A stretch of 64,000 nt of DNA from Sphingomonas brevis. GTDB taxonomy: Bacteria; Pseudomonadota; Alphaproteobacteria; Sphingomonadales; Sphingomonadaceae. The notes below the pieces were generated by a model. The model did no database searches, was not told where the DNA came from, and saw only the letters and a program-made list of their open reading frames with translations. The stretch is from positions 1,116,001-1,180,000 of the forward strand of contig NZ_JAMGBB010000001.1 in NCBI RefSeq assembly GCF_023516505.1, read 5' to 3'. Shown in pieces: positions 26,327 through 34,496 of this stretch (positions within the stretch are counted from its first letter, which is position 1; the number at the start of each line of letters is the position of its first letter). The position numbers and the translations under genes are program-made.

Positions 26327-26398
26327 TACCAGAAACATTGTCAGCCAATCTGTGGGCGGAGGGGCAACCACTAGGAAGATGGCCCGGAGATAATAAAA

Positions 26399-26551
26399 TT
26401 GGGCGCGGAAGCATTTTTCCAGTGTTTGGTTGAGTGGATTTACGATCCGCTACAAGAGAGGTTTGGATCGCCTTTTGCGACGTTAGTTGTCCTCCTTATC
26501 ACTGCTGCCGTGATCGGAACCTGCCTCTGGCTTACTCTCCGATTAGTGTAG
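26399..26551 (+). CDS. Possible 50-residue tail-anchored peptide, TTG start
   Basis: In the otherwise empty stretch 26327-26566 a TTG at 26399, preceded by GGAG nine bases earlier, opens a frame of 50 residues. The N-terminal half is soluble (AEAFFQCLVEWIYDPLQERF). The C-terminal 24 residues are hydrophobic (FATLVVLLITAAVIGTCLWL). Good hydrophobic patterning and a ribosome site favour a real gene, but there is no ATG and no comparison is possible. Confidence 0.35.
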   Translation: MGAEAFFQCLVEWIYDPLQERFGSPFATLVVLLITAAVIGTCLWLTLRLV

Positions 26552-26566
26552 CACCGGGCATCCGCT

Positions 26567-26599
26567 CTAATGGCCGGAATGGGTGGAAATCAGACATAG
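26567..26599 (+). repeat. Palindromic repeat copy 6
   Basis: CTAATGGCCGGAATGGGTGG then AAATCAGACATAG. The loop is fully conserved and the arms are partly degraded. Confidence 0.65.
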
Positions 26600-26608
26600 T
26601 TTGAAGGA

Positions 26609-27193
26609 TCAAATGCCGGTCGACGCCCCCCACTGAGAGCTCTGAACGATGTTAAGCGCGGCGGCAAGATATTGGGCAACAAGCAGTCCCAGCAAAACAA
26701 TGTCGAGCTTTGCCTTCCTGCTGATAAACAAGCCCAGAAGCGGAACCCAATATACGCCTTGGTAAGCGACGAAAGCCCAATCGCCAGACTGTGGAGGAAA
26801 GCTGATGAGGGTGAACACCAGAACGGCGATGTTGGCGAGGCCAACACCTGCAATCACCAGCCGCTTTTGTGCCCAATAATGTTCGTCCAGGCTTGTCCAC
26901 TCGTCCCAATCCTTCGGATAGACGAGCGACGCGGCCAGATAGTAAGTAACAGCGACGACGAGGCCGCCAGTCATCATCGCCCAACTAATCGTGATGCCAG
27001 CTCGACTGGCCCAGGCGAAAAGCCAGAAGCCCATAATGTCGACCATGATGAACAGAGACAAAAGTGGTGTGAGCCAGCCAAGCTTCACGCGACGACGCAT
27101 GTTGAGCGCGCCGGCAAGTCCGCCTGTCACCTCTGCAACTGAAAAGCCAAGCAAAAGCCCGTAGAACGAGAAAAAGAACTCGAACGCCCCCAT
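26609..27193 (-). CDS. Polytopic membrane protein, paralogue of the 30.6-31.2 kb pseudogene
   Basis: 194 residues from the ATG at 27191-27193 (GGGGGAGG before it). Five to six hydrophobic segments are visible, beginning FFFSFYGLLLGFSVAEVTGG. RRRVKLGWLTPLLSL follows helix 1, and the acidic loop YPKDWDEWTSLDEHYWAQKR joins helices 3 and 4. The broken gene at 30.6-31.2 kb has the same order: an N-terminal helix with GLTEMFG, then RRRVRWDFLPL, then an acidic DWDMRRDYDEQRR loop. Function unknown. Confidence 0.6.
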   Translation of the reverse strand: MGAFEFFFSFYGLLLGFSVAEVTGGLAGALNMRRRVKLGWLTPLLSLFIMVDIMGFWLFAWASRAGITISWAMMTGGLVVAVTYYLAASLVYPKDWDEWTSLDEHYWAQKRLVIAGVGLANIAVLVFTLISFPPQSGDWAFVAYQGVYWVPLLGLFISRKAKLDIVLLGLLVAQYLAAALNIVQSSQWGASTGI

Positions 27194-27281
27194 GGCAGCC
27201 TCCCCCGTGGAGTCGATGTTGCATGGCAAAAGCGGCGGGGCAATCCGGCGCTCAGTCTCATGTCTGTAGCGGACTAAAAGC

Positions 27282-27309
27282 CTATGGCCGGAATGGGTGG
27301 TTATTTGCC
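27282..27309 (+). repeat. Palindromic repeat copy 7, half element
   Basis: CTATGGCCGGAATGGGTGG is recognisable, but the right arm is replaced by TTATTTGCC at the end of the next gene. Confidence 0.5.
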
Positions 27310-27510
27310 GTTATGACGGCGGCCAAAAAGTCCGAGTTCATTCAGCACGAAAGCCCAATACGCTAGTGCTATGGCGATTAGCGTTTTGCGATAATCGGGC
27401 TGCCAAAAGCCAAGTGCCTCCCCTGCCATTAGGGCCATCCCAAACCAAACTGCGATTAGGCCAATCACGATATGATGGGGGCCAAAAAGGGCGTCTTTGA
27501 GCCTGTTCAT
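27301..27510 (-). CDS. Small two-span membrane protein
   Basis: 69 residues with hydrophobic segments at about 13-32 (HIVIGLIAVWFGMALMAGEA) and 44-61 (LIAIALAYWAFVLNELGL). It has basic ends, and DYRKT lies between the helices. The ribosome site is weak (AGTGGA). Its end reaches into repeat copy 7 and its start is close to repeat copy 8. No family is recognised. Confidence 0.5.
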   Translation of the reverse strand: MNRLKDALFGPHHIVIGLIAVWFGMALMAGEALGFWQPDYRKTLIAIALAYWAFVLNELGLFGRRHNGK

Positions 27511-27530
27511 TCCACTAGATTATCAGGCCG

Positions 27531-27566
27531 CCTAACGACCGCAATGGGTGGAAAGCGGTCATTAGG
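27531..27566 (+). repeat. Palindromic repeat copy 8, best preserved
   Basis: CCTAACGACCGC, loop AATGGGTGGAAA, GCGGTCATTAGG. Twelve-base arms with a single mismatch make this the reference copy for the family. It separates two leftward genes and could fold into a stable hairpin. Confidence 0.85.
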
Positions 27567-28014
27567 ATGGGCGCGCAACCGTTCGTATTTTCGATGGCAC
27601 GCGAACCAACGCCAAGAGTAGGTTCATTCCGTACACCCACCCGAACGCTAATGCGGAGAGTTTCAAGCCTCCAATCAACCCGCCGTCGAGCAAACCGAAG
27701 ACAAAGAACATGACCGCCCCGAGCAGGCAAAACACGAAAGCGTGTAGGCTTCGGAGTTCGTATTTGAGTGTGCGGCCACTCAACCCCTGGTCTATCCAAA
27801 TGCGACCTTGGTCGTAGATCACCATTGCGTGATGACCGGACGAAAGCAGGTCTTCCCACAGTGGTGCTTCAAAGATAACGTGGTTTGAGTCGCGCACGAC
27901 CACGGGCTTCATTTGCCGCTCAAGCAGGTTTTCCACGCGGTCCAGCGCCATCTCGTTCGAAACTCTTCCATCGAGCGGCACGGCCCCCCGAAGGTGCCAA
28001 AGAAAATCCATCAT
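27562..28014 (-). CDS. Two-span membrane protein of unknown function
   Basis: 150 residues. The first 85 form a soluble domain (ALDRVENLLERQMKPVVVRD, VIFEAPLWEDLL, MVIYDQGRIWIDQG). Two transmembrane helices follow at about 89-112 and 114-136, then a basic tail. The soluble part may be a small beta domain, but I cannot name it. It is flanked by repeat copies 8 and 9, and its stop lies within copy 8. Confidence 0.5.
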   Translation of the reverse strand: MMDFLWHLRGAVPLDGRVSNEMALDRVENLLERQMKPVVVRDSNHVIFEAPLWEDLLSSGHHAMVIYDQGRIWIDQGLSGRTLKYELRSLHAFVFCLLGAVMFFVFGLLDGGLIGGLKLSALAFGWVYGMNLLLALVRVPSKIRTVARPS

Positions 28015-28041
28015 CTTGGACGCTGGCTACGAGGTATGCCC

Positions 28042-28072
28042 CATGGCAGCAATGGGTGGAAAGCGGCCATTA
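28042..28072 (+). repeat. Palindromic repeat copy 9
   Basis: ATGGCAGC, AATGGGTGGAAA, GCGGCCATTAG. The loop is intact and there are two arm changes. Confidence 0.7.
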
Positions 28073-28276
28073 GCGCCAAGGGTGTTCAATGATGGTCTCG
28101 TATAGTTTGTGCCATCCCGATGGCGGCGGGTTAGCTAGAGAATAAGCGGCCTGGTCGGCGCTAGAGAGACCAGAGAACCAGCGGTAGAACTCATTGTAGT
28201 ATTCCTCGCCGCTGCCCATCCGCCAGCCAACCGTGCCAGCCGGAATGTTCGGATGCTTCTGCCAAGGCGTTTCCAT
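28070..28276 (-). CDS. Small soluble protein of unknown function
   Basis: 68 residues rich in Trp and Tyr: GTVGWRMGSGEEYYNEFYRWF, then LSSADQAAYSLANPPPSGW. The regular aromatic spacing looks like a real folded domain and not a random frame. It lies between repeat copies 9 and 10, its stop reaching the edge of copy 9. No family is recognised. Confidence 0.5.
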   Translation of the reverse strand: METPWQKHPNIPAGTVGWRMGSGEEYYNEFYRWFSGLSSADQAAYSLANPPPSGWHKLYETIIEHPWR

Positions 28277-28299
28277 CGAGCAACCGTATCGTCAGTTAT

Positions 28300-28332
28300 C
28301 TAATGACCGCAATGGGTCGAAAGCTGCCATAA
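28300..28332 (+). repeat. Palindromic repeat copy 10
   Basis: CTAATGACCGC, AATGGGTCGAAA, GCTGCCATAAG. It is followed at once by the separate palindrome AGCGGACGGTCCGCT (28332-28346), which also occurs at 33590-33604. Confidence 0.7.
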
Positions 28333-28382
28333 GCGGACGGTCCGCTAACGGCCATTCCAAGCCGCTAAGCGCACCCCATCAC

Positions 28383-28412
28383 CTTATGGCCGGAATGGGT
28401 AGCCAGCGGGGC
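28383..28412 (+). repeat. Palindromic repeat copy 11
   Basis: TTATGGCCGGAATGGGTAGCCAGCGGGGCA; one arm and most of the loop are recognisable. Last copy before the M28 peptidase gene. Confidence 0.5.
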
Positions 28413-28468
28413 ACTGGCACAGCACTCTTGGTCGCCCTAACATCACGGCGAAATGGAGGTGTCGCTGC

Positions 28469-30484
28469 ATGCCACGTAGACTGCTTCTGCTGATCGGCTG
28501 GATGACTGCGGATTCGGCCGCTGCCCAGCAACAGCCGCCGCTGATCGACAAACCAACCGCTGCAATGATTTCGTCCGAGGCTTCGGGCACCGCCGCCAAG
28601 CGGACGGTTCAGTCGCTTTCGGTCCATCATCGGATGCGAGGCTCTCAAGGTTACAAAATGGCCGCCGAGCTGATCCGGGACCGGCTCCTCAGCTACGGCC
28701 TGGAAGAAGTTGAGATTATTGCGCTGCCGGCCGACGGAAAGACTTACTACGGAACGCAGCGCGCACGGCCCGCCTGGAACGCCAGCTTCGCCGAGCTTTG
28801 GGAGCAGCGGCGCGACGGCAACGCCTGGGCCGATGCAGAACGAGTAGCCTCGTGGAATGACCAGCCGATTACCTTGGCCCAGGACAGCATCGACGGAAGC
28901 GCAAATGCCGACCTGGTAGACGTCGGCACCGGCACCGCCGAGGCGGATTATGCGGGTAAGGACGTCCGCGGAAAGCTGGTCCTCATCTCCGCCCAACCCG
29001 AGACGGCAGCGGCATTGGCGGTGCATAAATATGGCGCCGCCGGAATTGTCTCATGGGCGCAAAACCAGAAACAGGGTTGGTGGGGCGAAGATGAGAGCCT
29101 GATCCGCTGGGGACACCTCGACACATGGAAGGACCCGGCGTTCGCGTTCATGGTCTCTCCGGCGCGCGCGCACCAGTGGCAGGAACGCCTCCGGCGCGGC
29201 GAGCAGGTTCGGCTGCGCGCCCGTGTCGAGGCGGAAAGTTCACCGGGATCCTATCTCATTCCCACCGCCGTCATTCCGGGCCGGGATCGCTCGCGCGAGA
29301 TCGTCTTTTCGTGCCACCTCGATCATCCGTCGCCCGGAGCCAATGACAATGCCAGCGGCTGTGCCGGTGAACTGGAAATCGCCCGGCTGCTGAACCGTCT
29401 GATTTCGGAAGGGAAGCTGCCCAAGCCCGAGCGAACGATTCGATTCATCTGGCCGTGCGAAGTGGAATGCACCATCGCGCTTCTCAACGGACGGCCGGAA
29501 TTTGCCAGCCGCACGCTTGCAACGATCCACCTCGACATGATCGGCGGCGACACGGAGAAAGTGAAATCGATCCTCCGGGTCCAAGGCTCACCACCCAGTC
29601 TGCCGAGCTTCGTCGACGACGTTGCGTTCTCGATCGCAAAGTGGGTCAATGCAGAGACACTGTCCTATGCTGACACCGGGGTAGCTAACTGGCCTTTCCT
29701 CGATCCTGAAGGAAGCAAGCGGCCCCTCCAGGCCGAGGTCGGCGGCTTTTCCGAGGGAAGCGATCACACGGTTTGGGCCGAAGGAAGCTGGCGGATACCG
29801 GTCATTTACCTGGCCGACTGGCCGGACCGCTACATCCACACCCAGCGAGATATCCCGGAAAATCTTGATCCGACGAAACTCAAGCGCGCAATTTTTATCG
29901 GCGCGAGCGCCGGATGGTATCTTGCCAATCTCGGCCAGGGCAACGTCCCCGCGCTAGATCGGGCAATGCATGCAGAACGGCTGGATCGCCACGCTGCCGA
30001 AGTTCGCAAGATGGCTGCCATGGCGCCTGCGGACGCCGTTCTCGTCGAGCGCTACTCTCGAAATATCGATATTGCCGAAGCGCAGTCCCTATCACGATTT
30101 GGGCTTCAACCGGCAAATAGCGCCGCGATGGCCGGAGAGACCATTTCTTCAGCGGAATCGGCGGCGGGTTCTGCGGCATTGATCTACCGGCGAAATGCCG
30201 ATCCGAAGGGGCCGATGAGCGGCTTTGGCTACTCGTGGCTGGATGACCGGCTCGAAATGAAAGGTCTGAAACGGCCCGCCCTGCTCGACCGTGAAGGTCC
30301 CCGCGACACTGCAAGTTTTGCCTATGAGGCGCTGAACCTGGTCGACGGGACCCGCAACGTCCGGGACATTCGTGATTTCCTGTCCGCGACGATTGCCCCT
30401 GTTCCGGTGGAGGACGTCGCCGAATTTCTCGCGACCTTGGAAAATGTCGGCCTTCTTGAGAGGCTGGCAGCCAATATTAGCTAA
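28469..30484 (+). CDS. Secreted M28-family zinc aminopeptidase-like protein
   Basis: 671 residues with a signal peptide ending near DSAAAQ. A PA-like insertion spans about 140-235 (GKDVRGKLVLIS, AAGIVSW). The zinc peptidase core follows: HLDHPSPGANDNASG (283-297) with the His and Asp ligands, CEVEC with the bridging Glu pair, HLDMIGGD with another Asp, and RYIHTQRD with the last His. A C-terminal region of about 170 residues may be a small helical domain. The GGAGG nine bases before the ATG supports the start. It probably trims peptides in the periplasm or outside the cell. It follows a repeat cluster and stands alone. Confidence 0.85.
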   Translation: MPRRLLLLIGWMTADSAAAQQQPPLIDKPTAAMISSEASGTAAKRTVQSLSVHHRMRGSQGYKMAAELIRDRLLSYGLEEVEIIALPADGKTYYGTQRARPAWNASFAELWEQRRDGNAWADAERVASWNDQPITLAQDSIDGSANADLVDVGTGTAEADYAGKDVRGKLVLISAQPETAAALAVHKYGAAGIVSWAQNQKQGWWGEDESLIRWGHLDTWKDPAFAFMVSPARAHQWQERLRRGEQVRLRARVEAESSPGSYLIPTAVIPGRDRSREIVFSCHLDHPSPGANDNASGCAGELEIARLLNRLISEGKLPKPERTIRFIWPCEVECTIALLNGRPEFASRTLATIHLDMIGGDTEKVKSILRVQGSPPSLPSFVDDVAFSIAKWVNAETLSYADTGVANWPFLDPEGSKRPLQAEVGGFSEGSDHTVWAEGSWRIPVIYLADWPDRYIHTQRDIPENLDPTKLKRAIFIGASAGWYLANLGQGNVPALDRAMHAERLDRHAAEVRKMAAMAPADAVLVERYSRNIDIAEAQSLSRFGLQPANSAAMAGETISSAESAAGSAALIYRRNADPKGPMSGFGYSWLDDRLEMKGLKRPALLDREGPRDTASFAYEALNLVDGTRNVRDIRDFLSATIAPVPVEDVAEFLATLENVGLLERLAANIS

Positions 30485-30600
30485 CCGACGGTCTGTTCCG
30501 ATCTCCCAATGTCCGCTTTGAGTGGAACTTGCTGTTAGGGGACGGTCTGCGATCGGCCAGAATGAGCCATCACCCCAGGCTTCCAAGCAGCGTCAGTTGC

Positions 30601-30634
30601 TATGACCGGGAAGGATGGAAAGCTGCCGCTTAGC
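30601..30634 (+). repeat. Palindromic repeat copy 12, diverged
   Basis: TATGACCGGGAAGGATGGAA then AGCTGCCGCTTAG; similar to copies 10 and 13 but the most diverged. It touches the end of the broken membrane gene. Confidence 0.5.
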
Positions 30635-31189
30635 GAATGACCTGCGTAGTCAGGCGTACGACCAGGATGGTCATGATAGTAATGACAGCTGTCCAATCCC
30701 ATCGCCTGCTGTTTGTCAGCAGCATTGAGACGAGCAATGCGAAGATCCCGACCCGCACTAGTGAGAGGAGATCCCATTCCATGCGACTAACGACCACAGC
30801 CGTCACGAAGGTGCTCACCTGATAAAGCGCAAAGGTCAGAATGATGACCCTGCGCTGCTCGTCATAATCGCGGCGCATGTCCCAGTCTTCCTCCCTCGAA
30901 AAGTCGGGTAATACGCTTGCAGTGGCGACGAAAAGCAGGATCGACGGCAGGAGGATGAGGCCGAAGTCGGCGACGGTTCCCGTCTGCGACGACGCGTCCA
31001 GCGCAGGAACAAGAACCACCAGAAATTAAGCACCAGTAGGAACAGTGTCACGACCCAGGCGAGGGGAAGGAAATCCCAGCGGACGCGCCTGCGGTTGCGG
31101 ACCAATCGGTAGAGCTTCCCAAACATCTCCGTCAGGCCAAGCCCTATGATGATCGAGATCAACGTGATCGCATGCGTCGCTATGTCCAT
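30630..31189 (-). pseudogene. Frameshifted polytopic membrane protein gene
   Basis: Two overlapping frames on one strand together make one protein. The first (from 31189) gives ATHAITLISIIIGLGLTEMFG and RRRVRWDFLPLAWVV, then NFWWFLF, and then turns into arginine-rich nonsense. The second (to 30630) resumes with QTGTVADFGLILLPSILLF and an acidic loop before three more hydrophobic segments. The frame change lies between about 30985 and 31015 in GC-rich sequence. The combined protein of about 185 residues resembles the intact gene at 26.6-27.2 kb. Either a real mutation or a sequencing error would explain it. Confidence 0.6.
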
Positions 31190-31225
31190 GTCGCACCCCC
31201 GACCGCATTAGTTTCATGGAGGGCG

Positions 31226-31255
31226 AATGACCGCAATGGGTCGAAAGCAGCCATT
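31226..31255 (+). repeat. Palindromic repeat copy 13
   Basis: AATGACCGC, AATGGGTCGAAA, GCAGCCATT. The left arm and loop are intact. Last clear copy in the cluster. Confidence 0.75.
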
Positions 31256-31264
31256 TCCGGTCAC

Positions 31265-31326
31265 TCTGAACGAACGTCAGGGATTGCGCCTGGCCAACCC
31301 GAGAGCGGACGGTCCCCTTTCAGCCA
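31265..31326 (+). repeat. 62-bp repeat, family 2, copy A
   Basis: Begins TCTGAACGAACG and contains GAGAGCGGACGGTCC. It is about 85 percent identical over the same 62-base length to 33551-33612. The two copies bracket the M3 peptidase gene. Confidence 0.6.
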
Positions 31327-31428
31327 GTAGAGGCCAATCGGAACCAGAAACGCCAGCTGCGCCGAGTGCGATTTGGCGGTTTAACTCAACTTGGATAAAG
31401 TCCCCCTCAAAAGTACTGGGGGATTGTC

Positions 31429-33420
31429 ATGCGACCATGTTGCTCTCTTCTGCTTGCAGGCTCCTGTCTTTTTACTTCGGCGGCATTTGCGACGCCGCCG
31501 CCACCGATACTTTCGGGATCGCCAAGCGCGGCTGAGATCAGACAGCGTTGCGACCTCTTCGCGAAGACCATCGCGACGGCCAGAGAGGCGCTCGAGAAGC
31601 AGGCCGGACCGGCGACTGTCGACTCCTCATTGCAATCCTTTGACCAGATCTACGAGTTGATTGGAGCGGCGCTCGCCGAATCTACCTTCTGGCGGGAAGT
31701 TGCGATCAGCGCCGAGAGCCGCGACACTGCACAAAAGTGCGAAGTCGCGATGTATAGCGAATTCAACAAACTTGGGCTGTCTCGCGCCGTCTTTGACCGC
31801 CTGAAGGCCATTCCGACACCTTCCGATGCTGCAACTGCCTGGTACCTGAAGCGTCAGATCGAGGCGTTTGAGCGAGCGGGAGTTGCGCTGGACGAAGCCG
31901 GCCGGGCGAAGATGCAAGTCATCTCCGACGAGGCGTCTGCGCTTTCTTCGCTGTTTGAGTCCAATATCCCCAAGGACCAGCGGAGCGTGACGGCGAAGCC
32001 GGAAGAGCTGGATGGCCTGCCACAAGATTATATCGATGCACACAAACCCGGCGCGGACGGCCTTGTCAAAATCACGACCGAGTATCCGGATTACTTCCCC
32101 GTCCAGAGTTACGCCAGGAGCGATGATCTGAGGAAGCGGCTGGCGATCGCTTACAATAATCGCGCTTACCCACAGAACCACAAGGTCCTGCGTGATCTGA
32201 TCAACAAGCGTGACGAACTAGCCAGGCTGGTCGGACGGTCAAACTACGCCGCGCTAACGCTGGAAGATCGGATGATCAACACGCCGGACAAAGTCATCGA
32301 TCTCATCGGTCAAATGGCTGCTGCAGCGCGGCCAGCCGCCGAACGTGACTATGCCAGAAAGCTTGCCTCCCTGCGCGAGCTGGATCCTTCCATCACGAGG
32401 ATCGCGCTTTGGCAGAACAGCTTTGCGACCCAGCGCGTGCAAAAGGCGCAATACGGCTTCGACCGGCAGGAGGCGCGCAAATACTTCGCCTACGACAATG
32501 TTCGCGACGGCATATTGAAGCTTACGGAAGACATGTTCGGGGTCCAGATCCGTCCCTGGAACTATGCAACCTGGGACAAGCTCGTCGAGCCGTACGAGAT
32601 TGTCGAGAACGGCACGGTCATCGGCCGCTTCATCCTCGATTCTCACCCGCGTCCGGGAAAATATGAGCACGCGAATGCAGTGCCCCTCCGGATTGGGGTT
32701 GGCGATCGCCTGCCAATAGCCGCGCTGGTAATGAACCTGCCCGCCGGCGGCCATAAGACCGGCCTCATGGAACATGGCGACGTCGAAACGTTCCTTCACG
32801 AATATGGCCATCTTCTCCATTATATTTTTGGCGGCCAAAATCAGCGTTGGGCGGGGATCAGCGGAGTTGCGACGGAATGGGATTTCGTCGAGGCCCCGTC
32901 ACAAATGCTCGAAAACTGGGTCTATGATTACGACACGCTGAGGCGCTTTGCAGTCGACGCCGACGGTAAACCAATCCCCAAGGAGCTAGTGGACCAGATG
33001 AACCGTGCCCGCTACTTCAACATGGGCATGGCGGACATGCGGCTGATGGGCTTATCCAATGCTTCGCTTCGCTACTACCTCGGCCCGGCGCCTGAAGATC
33101 TCAGCAAGGCATTCCGAACCTTTCACAGCCAGTTCGACCTCATCCAGTTTCCCGAGGAAACCCACTTCGAGGCCAGCTTGAGCCATCTGGGCGGATATGG
33201 TCCGGCCGTCTACACCTACAACTGGTCGCGGGTGATCTCGGACGACCTGTTCACTCTTTTCGAGAAGAATGGCTTGAGAGACCGGACGACGGCTGAGCGC
33301 TATCGACGGCTGGTGCTGGCGCCCGGGGGATCGAAGCCGGCCGCCGAGCTTATCGCCGATTTCCTCGGGCGACCGGTTAACATGGATGCATATCGGGCGC
33401 GGATGGCGAAGGATAATTAG
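31429..33420 (+). CDS. Secreted M3-family metallopeptidase (thimet/oligopeptidase-like)
   Basis: 663 residues with a signal peptide (MRPCCSLLLAGSCLFTSAAFA). The zinc motif HEYGH at residues 457-461 sits in ETFLHEYGHLLHYIFGG, and the downstream EWDFVEAPSQMLENWVYD supplies the third ligand Glu; both are diagnostic of M3 peptidases. A helical N-terminal half precedes it. The signal peptide places it in the periplasm, unlike cytoplasmic oligopeptidase A. It likely degrades short peptides. It is flanked by the two family-2 repeats and reads in the same direction as the M28 peptidase, although no operon is obvious. Confidence 0.9.
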   Translation: MRPCCSLLLAGSCLFTSAAFATPPPPILSGSPSAAEIRQRCDLFAKTIATAREALEKQAGPATVDSSLQSFDQIYELIGAALAESTFWREVAISAESRDTAQKCEVAMYSEFNKLGLSRAVFDRLKAIPTPSDAATAWYLKRQIEAFERAGVALDEAGRAKMQVISDEASALSSLFESNIPKDQRSVTAKPEELDGLPQDYIDAHKPGADGLVKITTEYPDYFPVQSYARSDDLRKRLAIAYNNRAYPQNHKVLRDLINKRDELARLVGRSNYAALTLEDRMINTPDKVIDLIGQMAAAARPAAERDYARKLASLRELDPSITRIALWQNSFATQRVQKAQYGFDRQEARKYFAYDNVRDGILKLTEDMFGVQIRPWNYATWDKLVEPYEIVENGTVIGRFILDSHPRPGKYEHANAVPLRIGVGDRLPIAALVMNLPAGGHKTGLMEHGDVETFLHEYGHLLHYIFGGQNQRWAGISGVATEWDFVEAPSQMLENWVYDYDTLRRFAVDADGKPIPKELVDQMNRARYFNMGMADMRLMGLSNASLRYYLGPAPEDLSKAFRTFHSQFDLIQFPEETHFEASLSHLGGYGPAVYTYNWSRVISDDLFTLFEKNGLRDRTTAERYRRLVLAPGGSKPAAELIADFLGRPVNMDAYRARMAKDN

Positions 33421-33550
33421 GCCAGATCCAAGCGAATGCCGGAGCCTGGGCACCGGCTGTACATCAAGTCGGATACATTTCGACATTTGACGGAGCTTGC
33501 TACCAGCAGGTCACGTCCGCTGTGGGTCGGATTTAGTAGTCCGCCGTAAT

Positions 33551-33612
33551 TCTGAACGAACGGCAGGAATGGCACCTCAGCCACCCGAAAGCGGACGGTC
33601 CGCTTTCGGCCA
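33551..33612 (+). repeat. 62-bp repeat, family 2, copy B
   Basis: Same start TCTGAACGAACG as copy A. It ends in the palindrome AAAGCGGACGGTCCGCTTT (33588-33606), of which AGCGGACGGTCCGCT is also present at 28332-28346. Confidence 0.6.
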
Positions 33613-33732
33613 GGATCAGTCGTCAACAATGAGCACTTCGGCAGCCTTGGAATGGGGCTAGGTGCATCAAAATGTGTCAGTGCTCCGCCTCTCGTAGAAC
33701 AGAGGGGCTTAAGGTGCATCAAAACCGACACC

Positions 33733-33757
33733 AAAAGCACGCGGGCGAGGCGCGGGG
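33733..33757 (+). repeat. 25-bp direct repeat, left copy
   Basis: Starts AAAAGCACGCGGGCGAGG. It is identical to 34497-34521, 764 bp away, and the pair brackets the DUF1993 gene. Each lies in a longer, more diverged repeat of about 90 bp that includes a CTCTCSTA-like segment. Confidence 0.7.
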
Positions 33758-33894
33758 CCCAGCGCGGCGAGCCTGGCTGATGCCGCCCATCGCTAATGTT
33801 CGCTTTCGATCGCGCGCGGACATAAGGAATGCTGTGATGCAAGCGTCTCAAAGCCTCCCGTGACGCGATGCCCCGAAAAGAAGAGGTGTAGGAT

Positions 33895-34410
33895 ATGAGC
33901 TTTGGAATTTACGATGCCTCCGTGCCGGTGTTCGTCAATTCGCTGACGAACATGCGTGGTTGGCTCAACAAGGCTGCCGAAGAGAACAATGAGGTCGCGC
34001 TCATGGACGCGCGGCTTGCGCCTGACATGAGGCCCTTCCCCGCTCAGTATCAGATGGCCTCCGATTCAGCGAAGAATGCGCTCGCGCGGCTCACAGGCAC
34101 GGAAGGTCCGTCGATGCCCGACACCGAGAAAAGCTTCTCGGAGCTGATGGAGCGCTGCGACCGCACAATCGAGTATCTGCGGAGTTTCGACGCACGTTCG
34201 TTGGACGGCAGTGAAGATCGAGAGGTCGTAATCAAATTCCCGAACGGGATGGGTTATCGCTTCTTGGGTGGGCAGTACCTCGCGGGATTTGCGCTCCCCA
34301 ATTTCTTCTTTCACGTCACGACCGCCTACGCGATCCTCCGCAGTGCCGGGGTGTCTCTGGGAAAGCCGGACTTCCTTCAGCACCTCGGGCCACCAACGCA
34401 GGAAGGGTAA
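33895..34410 (+). CDS. DUF1993 family protein
   Basis: 171 residues matching the DUF1993 (DinB-like helical bundle) pattern: YDASVPVFVNSLTNMRGWLNKA at the N-terminus, LAPDMRPFPAQYQMASDSAKNA, then FFFHVTTAYAILRSAGVSLGKPDFL at the end, where the family keeps a helix and a G-x-x-x-G-K-x-D-F/Y motif. The biochemical role of the family is unknown. The gene is neatly bracketed by 25-bp direct repeats, so it may be a small mobile or duplicated unit. Confidence 0.8.
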   Translation: MSFGIYDASVPVFVNSLTNMRGWLNKAAEENNEVALMDARLAPDMRPFPAQYQMASDSAKNALARLTGTEGPSMPDTEKSFSELMERCDRTIEYLRSFDARSLDGSEDREVVIKFPNGMGYRFLGGQYLAGFALPNFFFHVTTAYAILRSAGVSLGKPDFLQHLGPPTQEG

Positions 34411-34496
34411 TCCAGACACGTCCAGGTGAGCCAAAGTGAGTGAATCGCTCTCCTCTCCTACGGCAGAGGGGAAGAGGGTGAGTGAAAACTGGCATA

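Larger units (their letters stand above)
33421..33894. other. Intergenic region with repeats, no gene seen
   Basis: 474 bases between the M3 peptidase and DUF1993 genes. It contains family-2 repeat copy B, a degenerate segment with CTCCGCCTCTCGTAG, and the left copy of a 25-base direct repeat. One 63-codon frame (33672-33863) runs through the repeats, has biased composition and no ribosome site, and is not accepted as a gene. Confidence 0.6.

Noticed and set aside
24007-31255. Integron cassette array: repeats between small genes, one with a GCCTAAC core
   Set aside because: Cassette orientation varies, the repeats are only about 30 bp, the opposite end does not give GTTRRRY in any copy, and no tyrosine integrase IntI is present.
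24007-31255. CRISPR array
   Set aside because: Spacing between repeats is irregular (hundreds to thousands of bases), repeats are diverged, and no cas gene is seen.
33672-33863. 63-codon frame in the repeat region
   Set aside because: Runs through two repeat segments, has no ribosome site and no protein-like pattern.
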